Shown here piece by piece: positions 23,683-32,320 of a stretch of 39,275 nucleotides of DNA. A program made the translations under genes and the position numbers. Source of the DNA: a virus; IMG/VR virus record IMGVR_UViG_3300025010_000136, positions 1 to 39,275 of that record; one strand, written 5' to 3'. The notes beneath the pieces are model-generated. The model saw only the letters and a list, made by a program, of their open reading frames with translations. It was not told the origin of the DNA and made no database searches. Positions within the stretch are counted from its first letter, which is position 1; the number at the start of each line of letters is the position of its first letter.

Positions 23683-26600
23683 ATGAACGTCGGTGAATTA
23701 TTAGTCCGACTTGGTTTGGATATGGCGGACTTTAGACGGGGAATGAATCATGTTCGCGATGAAGTTTCAGTAACAAATAAAGCACTTAATGGGTTAAAAA
23801 CAGTCATTGCCGGCGTTGTTGCCGGGGTCGGTATAGCTAGTGGATGGAAATGGCTAGTTTCTGGAAATGCCCAAATGGAGCAGTACAGGCAAACGCTCAA
23901 TATTGTTATGAAAGACACTCAGAAAGCTGGAGAATTGCTTGAATGGGCCACCAAATTTGCTGCCAAAACACCTTTTGAAATACCTGAGATCATCGAATCT
24001 ACAGTAAGACTTCAGGCATATGGTATCGAAGCCAGAAATGTATTAGGTGATTTGGGAGATATGGCGGCCGCGATGGGCAAGCCCCTGACCCAGGCCATGG
24101 AAGCAGTTGCCGACGCTCAAACTGGTGAATTGGAGCGTCTTAAGGAATTTGGAATTACAAAAGATATGCTTGCCTCAAAAGCACAGGAAATGTATAACCA
24201 GGAAATAGTAAACTCAAAAGGGCAAATAACAAACATGCAAATGATGAACAATGCCCTTACTGCTATTATTCGTGACCGCTATCACGGAGCGATGGAGGCC
24301 CAAAGCACAACTCTTAATGGCATGATATCAAACCTAAAAGACTGGCTTGGTACTGCTGGTAGAATACTTGGCCAAAACATATTTGAAAAAACTAAGGCAC
24401 AACTCAAAGAATTATTAACTACATTTAATAATCTTTCCGACTCTGGGCAACTTGAAGTATGGGGCAAAAGATTGGGTGATGTTTTTGGCAGTGCAATTGA
24501 CATCACAAGTAAATTATTTAATTTCATAAACGACCATAGTACGGCAATAAAAGCTGCTATCTTAGGAGTCGCCTCATCGTTTATTATTTTAAAATTTGCC
24601 ATGATAACCACAGCCATAGTAGAGGGACTAACCTTTGCTTTTGTTGCTGCGCGGGAAGCCCTGGTTATGTATCGGGCAGGTATTAGCTTAGCTACAATTG
24701 CCCAATGGGCTTTTAATAGTGCGTTGTTAGCTAATCCAATGTACTGGGTAGTAATTGCTATCGGTGCACTTGTGGCCGCTGCATACGCCTTATACAAGGC
24801 CTGGGTCAATAACTGGGGCGGTATTCAGGATAAAACCAAGGCCGTGGCCAGCGTAATAGTATCATTTTTCAACCGCATGATAATATCCATAGCTACAGGC
24901 TTTAACCAGCTTAAGCGCAAAGTATTTTCACTACTAAGCGGAATAATGAGTGCAGTTGCTCCGGTCGTTGGTTTAATCGGAAAGATTGCCCCCGGCTTTG
25001 AGGCAGGCTTTGATAAGGCTCAGTCAGCGGTAAATTCAAAGATAGACGATATTGACCTCAAATTACAGGAACTTGGCGTGTCAGCCCAGGTAGCAGGAGA
25101 AAAATTATCTAACGCAATGTCTAGTGTCAAAACTTCATTCATGCCGAAAGCGGCAGAGGCCAGCACAGCGAAGCCTCCGGATGTAGATACGGGAGATTTG
25201 CCTAAGTTGGAAGCAGAGGCTAACGCTGCTGCTGAAGCAGTTTCAGGACTAGGTAATTCGATGGACGGGCTAGGCGGATCTGCTGGTAGCGCAGGCGGAA
25301 AAGCTTCCAAAGCCGCAGAGGATACCCGCGCAGCATGGGAAAAGACAGCCGATAAGCTAGGCGTTGGCCTGCAGATACTGCAAGCGGAGTATGATATTGC
25401 TGCCGCAAAAATGGGCGAAAATGCAACCGAGACAGACAAGCTATCCTTAAAAAGTGCGCACCTAAGCAAGCAGTTAGAGTTGCAAAAGCAAATAGTTGCT
25501 TCGGTCGCTCAGGGCTACGATGAGGCCAAAGCCTCTAAGGAAGCCACTGCCGAGGAAACTCAAAAGCTTGAATTGCGGTTGACACAAGAAAGGAAGTCAC
25601 AGGCCGAGCTTGAAAAGGAGATTCGGTCTACTAATTCGGCACTAGATGAACAGGGCAAGAAAATGAAGGATCTGACCAAAAATGTCCAGGAAACTGCCGG
25701 TAAGTACCGTCAAGATCTGACTAAGGCACTGGAAGATTATCAGAAGAAAGTTGAAGATGTAAACAAGAAGTTAATCGAAGATGAGCAGAAAGCAACCCAA
25801 GAGTATCAGAAGGCAGTGGATAGTAGGGCCAAGAGCCTTATGGACTGGGTGGGACTTTTTGATTCCATTCCGGAGCCCAAGGAAGTATCCGGGCTGGATT
25901 TGCTGGGCAATCTTGATGATCAGGTCAGCGCTTTCCGTGATTGGCAAGCAAACCTTCAGACCCTAGCGGCCCGAGGCATTGATCAGGGTCTTATTTCTGA
26001 GCTTGAACAGATGGGGCCAAAGGCCAGTAGTGAGATTGCGGCACTTAATAGTTTGACTGACGATGAATTGCAGCAGTATGTGTTGCTCTGGCAGGAAAAA
26101 TCATCTTTAGCTACACAGCAGGCCACCAGCGAGCTTACCGGGCTTAAAAATGAAACCGAGTCTAAAATATCCGAGCTCCGCAGCAATGCGGCTGCCCAAC
26201 TGACAGAGTACGCTAATGATTGGGAAAATAAGAACCGAGAAATTAGAGAAAATACCGTCAAAGAACTCGAAAAGCTGGTAGAAGAAGCTCAGAAGCTTGG
26301 CGCTGCCTTTGCCGCGGCACTTACCGGGGCTATTTCGACGGCACTGCCCGACTTGTCTGGTACGCTTAATATTTCCGATACTGACCAAGTGGGTGAGGCT
26401 GCAGACCAGCGCCAGGTTGTTATTAATGAGGCCAAGGCCCAGGCATCCCAGCATGTAGCTATCGTACAAAGCGAAGTTTCAAGCCTGTTGCAATCCTGGA
26501 GTGATGCGGGGAATCAATTATCATCCAAGCAAAATGAGATCAAGGCGCAGAGTATTGCTACTTGGCAGGAGGTTCAGCAGAGACTTAGCGCATTATGGCA

Positions 26601-27549
26601 GAAAACCAATGCTGATTTAGTTAAGGGTTGGACTGACAACCGTAACTTTATTTACGACATCTTGGGTCAGGTTGATACGCGGTTCCAGGTTACGGTAAAT
26701 TATGCTACAAACTGGGGTAGTAATCTAATCGGTAACCTTATTAGTGGTATCGCATCCAGGCGCACTGACCTGACAAATACGTTAGAATCAGTTGCCCAGG
26801 AGATCAGCAACTACCTTGGCTTTAGCTCACCGACCAAAAAAGGGCCAGGAAGTAACGCTGACCAATGGATGCCTAATTTAGTGGGCATGATGACCGGAGA
26901 TTTACAAGGCGGTGTCCCATTAATACGCGGGGCAGTTAGCCAATTAGCTGCACAGATGGCAAAACTATCCGGTATTGAGTCGGTGGTAACGTCACGAATA
27001 GAAGATCTAAAAACACCGGAACTACCAAAGCTACCGGATGCGCCACCGGCAGAGTATCAGGCAAAGGCTAACGTGGAGCGCACGGACAGCGTAACGCAAG
27101 AGGTAGAAACCAATACAGCGGCTATTGAGGCAACAACGCCTACTATTGATGTACCAACCATTATGCCTGACGTTGAGCTGCAAACAGCAGAGGTGGAAGT
27201 ATTAACAGGTAGCCTACAAGAAGATATTGCCACAATATTTAAGTCAGTGGCAGCGCTGTTTACTAGGGCTGTGAAAGATATCAGCTTTAGCTCAAATAAT
27301 AGTGGAGGACAGGCTTCTGGGCTAACTAAGCTGAAAGAGGATATTGAGTATCAAGCTTCTCGGTTTTCGGCGACTCCTAATGAACTGCTTGCAAAACTAA
27401 GGGCACCTGCAGTTAATGTAGATGCACCGGTTGCTGCATTGACAGGTAGTGCCGGTAATGTTTTCAATATCGATATCACCGGTAGTAATGCTGAGGAGAT
27501 TTGGGAGCAGTTGGAGCGAGAGCTACAACGCCATGGCGTGAGGTGGTAA
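23683..27549 (+). CDS. Phage tail tape measure protein (second, region B)
   Basis: 1288 aa. Begins with the typical tape-measure N-terminus (MNVGELLVRLGLDMADFRRG, then a TKFAAKTPFEIPEI segment), has three hydrophobic segments near residues 290-370 (AAILGVASSFIILKFAM; MYWVVIAIGALVAAAYALY), long coiled coils (about 520-1000) and a C-terminal small domain (NVFNIDITGSNAEEIWEQLE). No peptidase domain, unlike the tape measure protein at 1-5019, and no close similarity seen between the two. Gene length predicts a tail somewhat shorter than that of region A. Confidence 0.9.
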   Translation: MNVGELLVRLGLDMADFRRGMNHVRDEVSVTNKALNGLKTVIAGVVAGVGIASGWKWLVSGNAQMEQYRQTLNIVMKDTQKAGELLEWATKFAAKTPFEIPEIIESTVRLQAYGIEARNVLGDLGDMAAAMGKPLTQAMEAVADAQTGELERLKEFGITKDMLASKAQEMYNQEIVNSKGQITNMQMMNNALTAIIRDRYHGAMEAQSTTLNGMISNLKDWLGTAGRILGQNIFEKTKAQLKELLTTFNNLSDSGQLEVWGKRLGDVFGSAIDITSKLFNFINDHSTAIKAAILGVASSFIILKFAMITTAIVEGLTFAFVAAREALVMYRAGISLATIAQWAFNSALLANPMYWVVIAIGALVAAAYALYKAWVNNWGGIQDKTKAVASVIVSFFNRMIISIATGFNQLKRKVFSLLSGIMSAVAPVVGLIGKIAPGFEAGFDKAQSAVNSKIDDIDLKLQELGVSAQVAGEKLSNAMSSVKTSFMPKAAEASTAKPPDVDTGDLPKLEAEANAAAEAVSGLGNSMDGLGGSAGSAGGKASKAAEDTRAAWEKTADKLGVGLQILQAEYDIAAAKMGENATETDKLSLKSAHLSKQLELQKQIVASVAQGYDEAKASKEATAEETQKLELRLTQERKSQAELEKEIRSTNSALDEQGKKMKDLTKNVQETAGKYRQDLTKALEDYQKKVEDVNKKLIEDEQKATQEYQKAVDSRAKSLMDWVGLFDSIPEPKEVSGLDLLGNLDDQVSAFRDWQANLQTLAARGIDQGLISELEQMGPKASSEIAALNSLTDDELQQYVLLWQEKSSLATQQATSELTGLKNETESKISELRSNAAAQLTEYANDWENKNREIRENTVKELEKLVEEAQKLGAAFAAALTGAISTALPDLSGTLNISDTDQVGEAADQRQVVINEAKAQASQHVAIVQSEVSSLLQSWSDAGNQLSSKQNEIKAQSIATWQEVQQRLSALWQKTNADLVKGWTDNRNFIYDILGQVDTRFQVTVNYATNWGSNLIGNLISGIASRRTDLTNTLESVAQEISNYLGFSSPTKKGPGSNADQWMPNLVGMMTGDLQGGVPLIRGAVSQLAAQMAKLSGIESVVTSRIEDLKTPELPKLPDAPPAEYQAKANVERTDSVTQEVETNTAAIEATTPTIDVPTIMPDVELQTAEVEVLTGSLQEDIATIFKSVAALFTRAVKDISFSSNNSGGQASGLTKLKEDIEYQASRFSATPNELLAKLRAPAVNVDAPVAALTGSAGNVFNIDITGSNAEEIWEQLERELQRHGVRW

Positions 27550-27550
27550 C

Positions 27551-28963
27551 ATGCAAATTACAATAGCCGGTGTTGCCCGCACTGCCGATGTAAGGCTTGA
27601 CGGTTTCAGTATAGAGCAGGCACTTGGCAACGAGCAGGACACCTGTTCTTTCACACTAAAAAGCGGGGATAAGCCGGTTGAAGGGCAAGAAATAATAATC
27701 GAGGATAATGGAGTCAGATTGTTTGGCGGCATCATTACTAATCCAAAAGAGGATGAGAAAACACCTACAAAAGTTTTTTATCCTTGCGAATCGGTCGATT
27801 ATGGTTATCAGCTTGACCGGCGACTGGTAGTAGAGGTCTATGAAAATATGTCTGCAAGTGACATAGTGATCGACATATTAAATAAGTATTGCCCAGGCTT
27901 TATCGGGAACGGCATAGTCTCAGGTGCTCCGGTGGTGGAGTATATTAAATTCGACTACTTACGGCCAAGTGAATGCTTTAAGCAGCTTACTGGGTACGTA
28001 GGCTGGCAATGGAAACTTGACTATTTTAAAGATGTTAAATTTTTTGAGCAGTATAATGCATTCGCACCAGTGGAAATAACTCACAACAGCGCAATCAGGA
28101 AACTAAAACACGAACCGGATATACAGGGATTGAGAAATAAGGTCTATGTCCTGGGTGGTAAAATGCTTTCCGATGAACAGGACTTTGCCTATGTTGCAGA
28201 CGGTCAGCAGCGTCTTTGGGTGCTGGGGCATGAGCCACATAGCCCTTGGGTCTACATTGGGGACATAAATAATCCACCCATAAAGCCGGGCCTTGAGTAC
28301 GTGGATGATGAAGCAAGCTATTCCTGGATGTATAACCAGGGTGAAAAATATATTCGTTGCAGCGCACAAACAGCTACTCCGCCCAACGGTACGACCGTAA
28401 TTTTTAGATACAAGGTGCCAATGGACGTCATTACTATGGTTGAGGACCTAGCTAGCCAACAAGCCGTTGCCTTAATTCAAGACGGAGACGGAATATATGA
28501 ACATAAAATTGTTGATGATTCTTTAATTACCATTCAAGCGGCTGAAGCGACAGGACAGGCTGATCTGGCTCAACATGCTAACCCGACGATAAAGGGCAGC
28601 TTTGAAACTGAGGTAAATGGCTGGGTGCCTGGGCAACTTCTCACAATCAATCTACCAGGCCGTGGTATACAGGGTCAATATCTCATCCAAAAAGTAAACA
28701 TTACAGCGTTGAGCAGTAATAAACTCACCTATAAGGTTTCTTATGGTGGGAGGTTGAAAGGTATCCCGGATTTACTTCAAGCGCTGGTTAGTGGGCAACA
28801 AAACAAGAAAATAGTTGATGTGAATTATCAGAGTAAGTTTGTCACGGGAGAACTACCGGTTGGCATTAAGATCGAATTTGTAGTTACTTTAAGAACCGAT
28901 CCTTGGTACTGCGGTGATGCGGACGCTATTTGTGGAGAGATTGTATGCTTGGGGGTGGCTTAG
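27551..28963 (+). CDS. Tail hub / tail-tip protein
   Basis: 470 aa, starting 1 base after the tape measure stop. N-terminal part MQITIAGVARTADVRLDGFS with CSFTLKSGDKPVEGQEIIIE and VRLFGGII resembles hub proteins of the gp27/late control D/Tal superfamily, which form the ring under the tail tube. The middle (YLRPSECFKQLTGYVGWQWK) is the usual hub region with a Trp-rich core; the C-terminus is beta-rich. No Dit gene separates it from the tape measure gene, so this may combine both functions. Confidence 0.7.
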   Translation: MQITIAGVARTADVRLDGFSIEQALGNEQDTCSFTLKSGDKPVEGQEIIIEDNGVRLFGGIITNPKEDEKTPTKVFYPCESVDYGYQLDRRLVVEVYENMSASDIVIDILNKYCPGFIGNGIVSGAPVVEYIKFDYLRPSECFKQLTGYVGWQWKLDYFKDVKFFEQYNAFAPVEITHNSAIRKLKHEPDIQGLRNKVYVLGGKMLSDEQDFAYVADGQQRLWVLGHEPHSPWVYIGDINNPPIKPGLEYVDDEASYSWMYNQGEKYIRCSAQTATPPNGTTVIFRYKVPMDVITMVEDLASQQAVALIQDGDGIYEHKIVDDSLITIQAAEATGQADLAQHANPTIKGSFETEVNGWVPGQLLTINLPGRGIQGQYLIQKVNITALSSNKLTYKVSYGGRLKGIPDLLQALVSGQQNKKIVDVNYQSKFVTGELPVGIKIEFVVTLRTDPWYCGDADAICGEIVCLGVA

Positions 28964-29290
28964 GTGGCAATAACGACCGAGGGGCTTGAAAAAATCGCAG
29001 AGCTAATTGCTGAGTTTAATGCTCCGTTTATTGTTATCGGAAACGCAGGCGGCGAAGCATTCAGGAAACAGGTTGGTGCCGTCATTCCATCCGGCAGCGT
29101 TGTTAGGTTTAGGTCTACACTATCCCTTTCGGAGGGCAATGGGGATCATACTTACCTGGCTTTGTTTAGTGACGCCACTGCGGGAGCTGGAAGTGGAGTT
29201 TTAATTGGCAGCGTCGAGCAGTTGTTTAGTAAGGGACAAACCCAGGTCTTAAATATAGAATGTAAAATAACCGTACAGCAGGGGGTGTAG
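28964..29290 (+). CDS. Small tail-tip/structural protein
   Basis: 108 aa, GTG start directly abutting the previous stop (TAGGTGGCAATAAC). MAITTEGLEKIAELIAEFNA then a beta-rich part (FRSTLSLSEGNGDHTYLALF). Common companion of hub genes in Clostridia prophages by position; no known function. It ends at a TAG that lies in the same frame as the next gene. Confidence 0.6.
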   Translation: MAITTEGLEKIAELIAEFNAPFIVIGNAGGEAFRKQVGAVIPSGSVVRFRSTLSLSEGNGDHTYLALFSDATAGAGSGVLIGSVEQLFSKGQTQVLNIECKITVQQGV

Positions 29291-29293
29291 GCA

Positions 29294-30022
29294 ATAACTT
29301 TAAATGCTTTTAAGAATGGTGTAAGCCCTATTAATCAGTCAACTATGAACCCTTTGTTAAGCTTGCAACCTTTCACGATCATATACGAGGGAACACAAAG
29401 GGACGCTAAAACGGGGGCAGGAGTGTTGGAAAACCCCTTGGCCGACTATAATTATTGCTGTCGCTTTATTATAGCTGGAACAACTGAAATAGGTAGGGTT
29501 GAGCTACACATAGACAAAGACGGGGCGGGGGCAGATGTAATTCTACAAATTAGGGACAATACATTCAGCCCCAGTGGCGTAGAGGGTGATATTTTAAGGG
29601 AGGTTCTTATTCCTGCCGAATTCATACCTCTTACAGCTAATTATATTTCAATACCGATAAATATGTCCGATTTAACTGCCGGGTATTATTGGCTAGTTGT
29701 CAAAAAAGCCGGAGATGCTACAAACAAAAACGATCTAATAAGTGAAACCTCACAAGATCCCGACTATCCTTGCTTTCGTCGGACTGGTGATAGCGGAGCA
29801 TGGACAGCGATAAACGCTTTGCACTTCTACGTTTACAGCGGCGCGGTGGGGCTACCGGTACACGTCATCGAGGGCGTAAATGCGCTCACAACGATAGAGT
29901 ACAGCGCAGGCTTGCCGTCAAAAATTAGTCAGTATATCCCACCTTCTGACGGTCCTGCAGGTGGAATTCGTGACATACTGACGTTAACTTACAGTAGCGG
30001 GTTGCCTGTGGGAGGGGTTTAG
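29294..30022 (+). CDS. Putative tail fibre/baseplate protein with unclear start
   Basis: About 243 aa if started at ATA 29294 (ITLNAFKNGVSPINQSTMNP), with GCAGGGGG 9 bases upstream; the first ATG is at 29345 but has no ribosome-binding site and would cut into the conserved-looking N-terminus. It is in the same frame as the previous gene, separated by one TAG. Residues after about 35 are beta-rich (LQPFTIIYEGTQRDAKTGAG, CRFIIAGTTEIGRVELHIDK), like carbohydrate-binding or fibre domains. Options: ATA start, a lost GTG (compare the gene before it, GTGGCAATAAC), or read-through. Confidence 0.6.
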   Translation: MTLNAFKNGVSPINQSTMNPLLSLQPFTIIYEGTQRDAKTGAGVLENPLADYNYCCRFIIAGTTEIGRVELHIDKDGAGADVILQIRDNTFSPSGVEGDILREVLIPAEFIPLTANYISIPINMSDLTAGYYWLVVKKAGDATNKNDLISETSQDPDYPCFRRTGDSGAWTAINALHFYVYSGAVGLPVHVIEGVNALTTIEYSAGLPSKISQYIPPSDGPAGGIRDILTLTYSSGLPVGGV

Positions 30023-30023
30023 G

Positions 30024-30455
30024 ATGGCTGGTTTAGGTGGAATTATTGGGACTATTATGGGCTGGTTAGGTTATCAGGTCGGTCTTCGTACGGATGCTGC
30101 AGACGGATCGGGTAGTGTCCATGCAAAAATCGTGGATCTAAAAAATAAGATCGGGACTTCTGCCGATACAAGAGCTAGTAACACTGTGATGGGTGCATTG
30201 AGTACAGGGATAAAATCGTGGCAAAATGTAGTTTTTTCACCCAGTAGCACTTCTGGTAATATTGCAATTGCGAATGTAAATCCTGCTAAATGTATAGTGC
30301 TTTTTCAAGGTGGAGGAAGTCGATGTATAGAAGGAATCAATTATGCGTACGCCATAATGCCGTGGCTGACCGGGTTAACTGCAACAAATGTTAGTTTTGG
30401 GATGCCTAATGGACAATATGGATATCATTCTGTAACCGTAATTGAATTTTATTAG
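30024..30455 (+). CDS. Tail fibre-like protein
   Basis: 143 aa. MAGLGGIIGTIMGWLGYQVG and LRTDAADGSGSVHAKIVDLK then ASNTVMGALSTGIKSWQNV, a motif set common in short fibre or tail proteins of Bacillota prophages; the C-terminal half is a small beta domain (CIVLFQGGGSRCIEGINYAY). Starts 1 base after the previous stop. Probably a virion surface protein. Confidence 0.6.
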   Translation: MAGLGGIIGTIMGWLGYQVGLRTDAADGSGSVHAKIVDLKNKIGTSADTRASNTVMGALSTGIKSWQNVVFSPSSTSGNIAIANVNPAKCIVLFQGGGSRCIEGINYAYAIMPWLTGLTATNVSFGMPNGQYGYHSVTVIEFY

Positions 30456-30469
30456 GAGGTGTATTTAAA

Positions 30470-30655
30470 TTGCTTATTATTGTAGATGGCGATGGTAAAA
30501 TACAACAAATAAATGACATGAAAGGCGATTTAGATATCGAACAATTTAAGCAACGTATACAACAAGAAGGGCTTTATGTGGTTGATGTAGATATTGTACC
30601 GGATATGAGTTATATTTATAATTTTGAAACAGAGATTTTTGAGCCTGGCAATTAG
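30470..30655 (+). CDS. Small phage protein (61 aa)
   Basis: TTG start 5-8 bases after AGGAGGTG. MLIIVDGDGKIQQINDMKGD then a helix (EQFKQRIQQEGLYVVDVDIV) and an acidic end. Sits between fibre and holin genes where small XkdX-like or fibre-accessory proteins are usual; no clear family. Confidence 0.55.
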   Translation: MLIIVDGDGKIQQINDMKGDLDIEQFKQRIQQEGLYVVDVDIVPDMSYIYNFETEIFEPGN

Positions 30656-30732
30656 GTATATAAAAAGTATACATGTATACCTAAGTATACCTCGCTAAAA
30701 TCAAGAGTCGAAAGTATACCTCCGTTTGGAGG
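30652..30732. repeat. Cluster of TATACCT repeats and a CCTCC/GGAGG hairpin
   Basis: TTAGGTATA (30652-30660) is inverted against TATACCTAA (30676-30684); GTATACATGTATAC (30667-30680) is a perfect 14-bp palindrome; AAGTATACCTC occurs twice (30683-30693, 30712-30722). CCTCC and GGAGG (30719-30732) close a small hairpin. It occupies the whole gap between the tail and lysis genes, so it is a candidate operator for lysis control or a recombination site. Confidence 0.6.
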
Positions 30733-30764
30733 TTATTTTATTTGGGTTACCGGAGGTGGGAGGG

Positions 30765-30971
30765 GTGGAAGCTGAAGTTTTAAAGATGGCAGCAAGTCAG
30801 GGTTTTTTTGCAGTACTATTCGTAGTGCTGCTTTTTTATGTGCTTCGGGAAAATGCCAAGAGAGAGGAAAAATACCAGAGCACAATTAACATCTTAGCTG
30901 AAAAATTTGATGTAGTGGATGACATCAGAAAAGATGTGGTCGAAATCAAAGAAAATATTAAAAGTAAATAG
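30765..30971 (+). CDS. BhlA/UviB-type holin-like protein
   Basis: About 68 aa from GTG 30765, chosen because GGAGG at 30752-30756 is 8 bases upstream; an earlier TTG lies in the hairpin stem. One transmembrane helix (SQGFFAVLFVVLLFYVLREN) then a basic/acidic helix (YQSTINILAEKFDVVDDIRK), exactly the layout of BhlA/UviB holin-like proteins. First gene of the lysis cassette, followed by amidase and a second holin. Confidence 0.8.
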   Translation: MEAEVLKMAASQGFFAVLFVVLLFYVLRENAKREEKYQSTINILAEKFDVVDDIRKDVVEIKENIKSK

Positions 30972-30982
30972 GAGGTAGGCCT

Positions 30983-31642
30983 ATGCAAATCAAACAATCA
31001 CCAAGCCCAAACTTTAGTAGTAGAAATGGCAGAAAACCGATAGCAATTGTCAATCACATTACTGCCGGAAAATTTCCCGGCTGCCGTGACTGGCTATGTA
31101 ATCCGACAGCTAAGGCAAGCGCGCATTACATCGTTACCCGTGCCGGAGAAATCATTCAGTTAGTTGTCGATGAAAATGCAGCTTGGCATGCCGGGGCAGT
31201 AAACAAGCCTAGCTGGACCCTCTACGATGGAGTTAACCCCAACCGTTACACTATCGGCATAGAACACGAAGGTTATACCGGGGCCGGTGGGGATGGGGAT
31301 TTAACCGAAGCGCAGTACCAGGCAACGCTTTGGCTACATCGTCAACTGATAGCCAAGCACGATATACCGGTAGACAGGGATCATATTATCGGACATTATA
31401 GGATTGATTCAGTTAACCGTCCGAACTGCCCGGGGCCGAAGTTTCCATGGGAACGGTTGTTTAAGGATTTAGCCGGGGGAGGTGAGAAAGAATTGGAAAA
31501 AATCAAGGTTATCGTTGAGGGTAAGGAAATCGAAGGCGTCATAATCAATGATCGAGCATATGCACCTGTCAAGGATGTTGTTGATGCCATGAATGATACT
31601 GTTAAATGGGATGATGCAACCAGAACTGTAACGGTGAGCTAG
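30983..31642 (+). CDS. Endolysin: N-acetylmuramoyl-L-alanine amidase with C-terminal Cu-amine-oxidase-like domain
   Basis: 219 aa, ATG after AGGAGG. Amidase_2 (PGRP-like) domain over residues 1-160 with likely zinc ligands His25 (VNHITAGKFPG), His in IIGHYRID and the Cys/Pro region RPNCPGPKFPW. It cuts the MurNAc-L-Ala bond in peptidoglycan to lyse the host. Residues about 170-219 (IKVIVEGKEIEGVIINDRAY, APVKDVV, VKWDDATRTVTV) are a Cu_amine_oxidN1-type domain, frequent in cell-wall proteins of Desulfotomaculum/Sporomusa-type hosts. Confidence 0.9.
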   Translation: MQIKQSPSPNFSSRNGRKPIAIVNHITAGKFPGCRDWLCNPTAKASAHYIVTRAGEIIQLVVDENAAWHAGAVNKPSWTLYDGVNPNRYTIGIEHEGYTGAGGDGDLTEAQYQATLWLHRQLIAKHDIPVDRDHIIGHYRIDSVNRPNCPGPKFPWERLFKDLAGGGEKELEKIKVIVEGKEIEGVIINDRAYAPVKDVVDAMNDTVKWDDATRTVTVS

Positions 31643-31669
31643 ATAAATAATTTAAGGAGGTACAAAACC

Positions 31670-32107
31670 ATGCAAGAAATCTTATCTCAATCATTTAGCC
31701 AGCTAATATCAATGATCATATATTTAGCTGCACTCACGTTATTTTCTTACGTTGGCATGATGATTAAAAAGTTTCAGCCGGTAGTTGCTGCATGGCTGGA
31801 TGCAAACACAACAGCAGCACAAAAGAAAGTTATTAAGGAACTTGGCAGCGAAGCATTTACTTATGCTGAAACGGTTTTCCGTGAAAAGAACGGCGCCGAT
31901 AAGCTGCATGAGGCACTTTCGTATTTCAATAAGAACATGGACAAATACAACCTGCCTGGCATGACCTATGAAAATATACGGAATGCGGTTGAACAGGCAT
32001 GGCTGCAAGACAAGAGTATGAGGTCCTTTGATGTGCAGGTGGATGCCGGGGAATTGAAGTCGGAGGAAGTTGCACCGGCTGTAGAAGCAGAAGGTCAAAC
32101 ATCATAA
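31670..32107 (+). CDS. Phage holin, LLH family
   Basis: 145 aa, ATG after AAGGAGGT. One N-terminal transmembrane helix (QLISMIIYLAALTLFSYVGM) and a cytoplasmic helical part with GSEAFTYAETVFREKNGADK and YENIRNAVEQAWLQ typical of LLH holins. Together with the BhlA-like protein it probably controls the timing of amidase release. Last gene of the region B late cassette, before a terminator. Confidence 0.85.
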   Translation: MQEILSQSFSQLISMIIYLAALTLFSYVGMMIKKFQPVVAAWLDANTTAAQKKVIKELGSEAFTYAETVFREKNGADKLHEALSYFNKNMDKYNLPGMTYENIRNAVEQAWLQDKSMRSFDVQVDAGELKSEEVAPAVEAEGQTS

Positions 32108-32135
32108 ATTTGCCCCTGCTGGACAAAATAGAATA

Positions 32136-32204
32136 CCGCGTATTTCTTTCTTGGCCCTGCCTTTGTGGTGGGGCTTTTTATTTTGCCTTGAAAGCCGCGT
32201 ATTT
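32136..32204. repeat. Direct repeat CCGCGTATTT flanking a terminator
   Basis: CCGCGTATTT at 32136-32145 and 32195-32204, 59 bases apart, on both sides of the late-operon terminator. May be chance or a duplication scar at the edge of the lysis cassette. Confidence 0.45.
32153..32184 (+). terminator. Terminator of the region B late operon
   Basis: GGCCC...GGGGC-type stem (GCCCTGCC with GGTGGGGC) followed by TTTTTATTTT. It closes the tail-lysis transcription unit. Confidence 0.65.
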
Positions 32205-32241
32205 GCTGGAAAAAGTTTTTTAATTATTTATCAAAATAATG

Positions 32242-32290
32242 TTTACATCCCGAATAAGGGATGATATAATAAGTTATACCCGAAAACGGG
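32242..32290 (+). promoter_or_regulatory. Promoter with two CCCG-type operators
   Basis: TTTACA (32242-32247) and TATAAT (32265-32270) with a 17-base spacer. ATCCCGAATAAGGGAT (32247-32262) lies in the spacer and CCCGAAAACGGG (32279-32290) covers the start of transcription. Both look like sites for an XRE-type repressor, such as the one at 36249. The gene served starts at 32321. Confidence 0.75.
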
Positions 32291-32320
32291 ACGGAAAAAA
32301 TAAGCCGGGAGGGCGAAACA

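Noticed and set aside
28964-30022. Amber (TAG) recoding in this phage
   Set aside because: TAG ends several neighbouring genes normally (28963, 29290, 30022), so it is not reassigned in this cassette.
30652-30732. CRISPR-like array
   Set aside because: Repeats are 7-11 bases with irregular spacing and palindromic neighbours; no spacer pattern and no cas gene. No CRISPR array was seen anywhere in the window.
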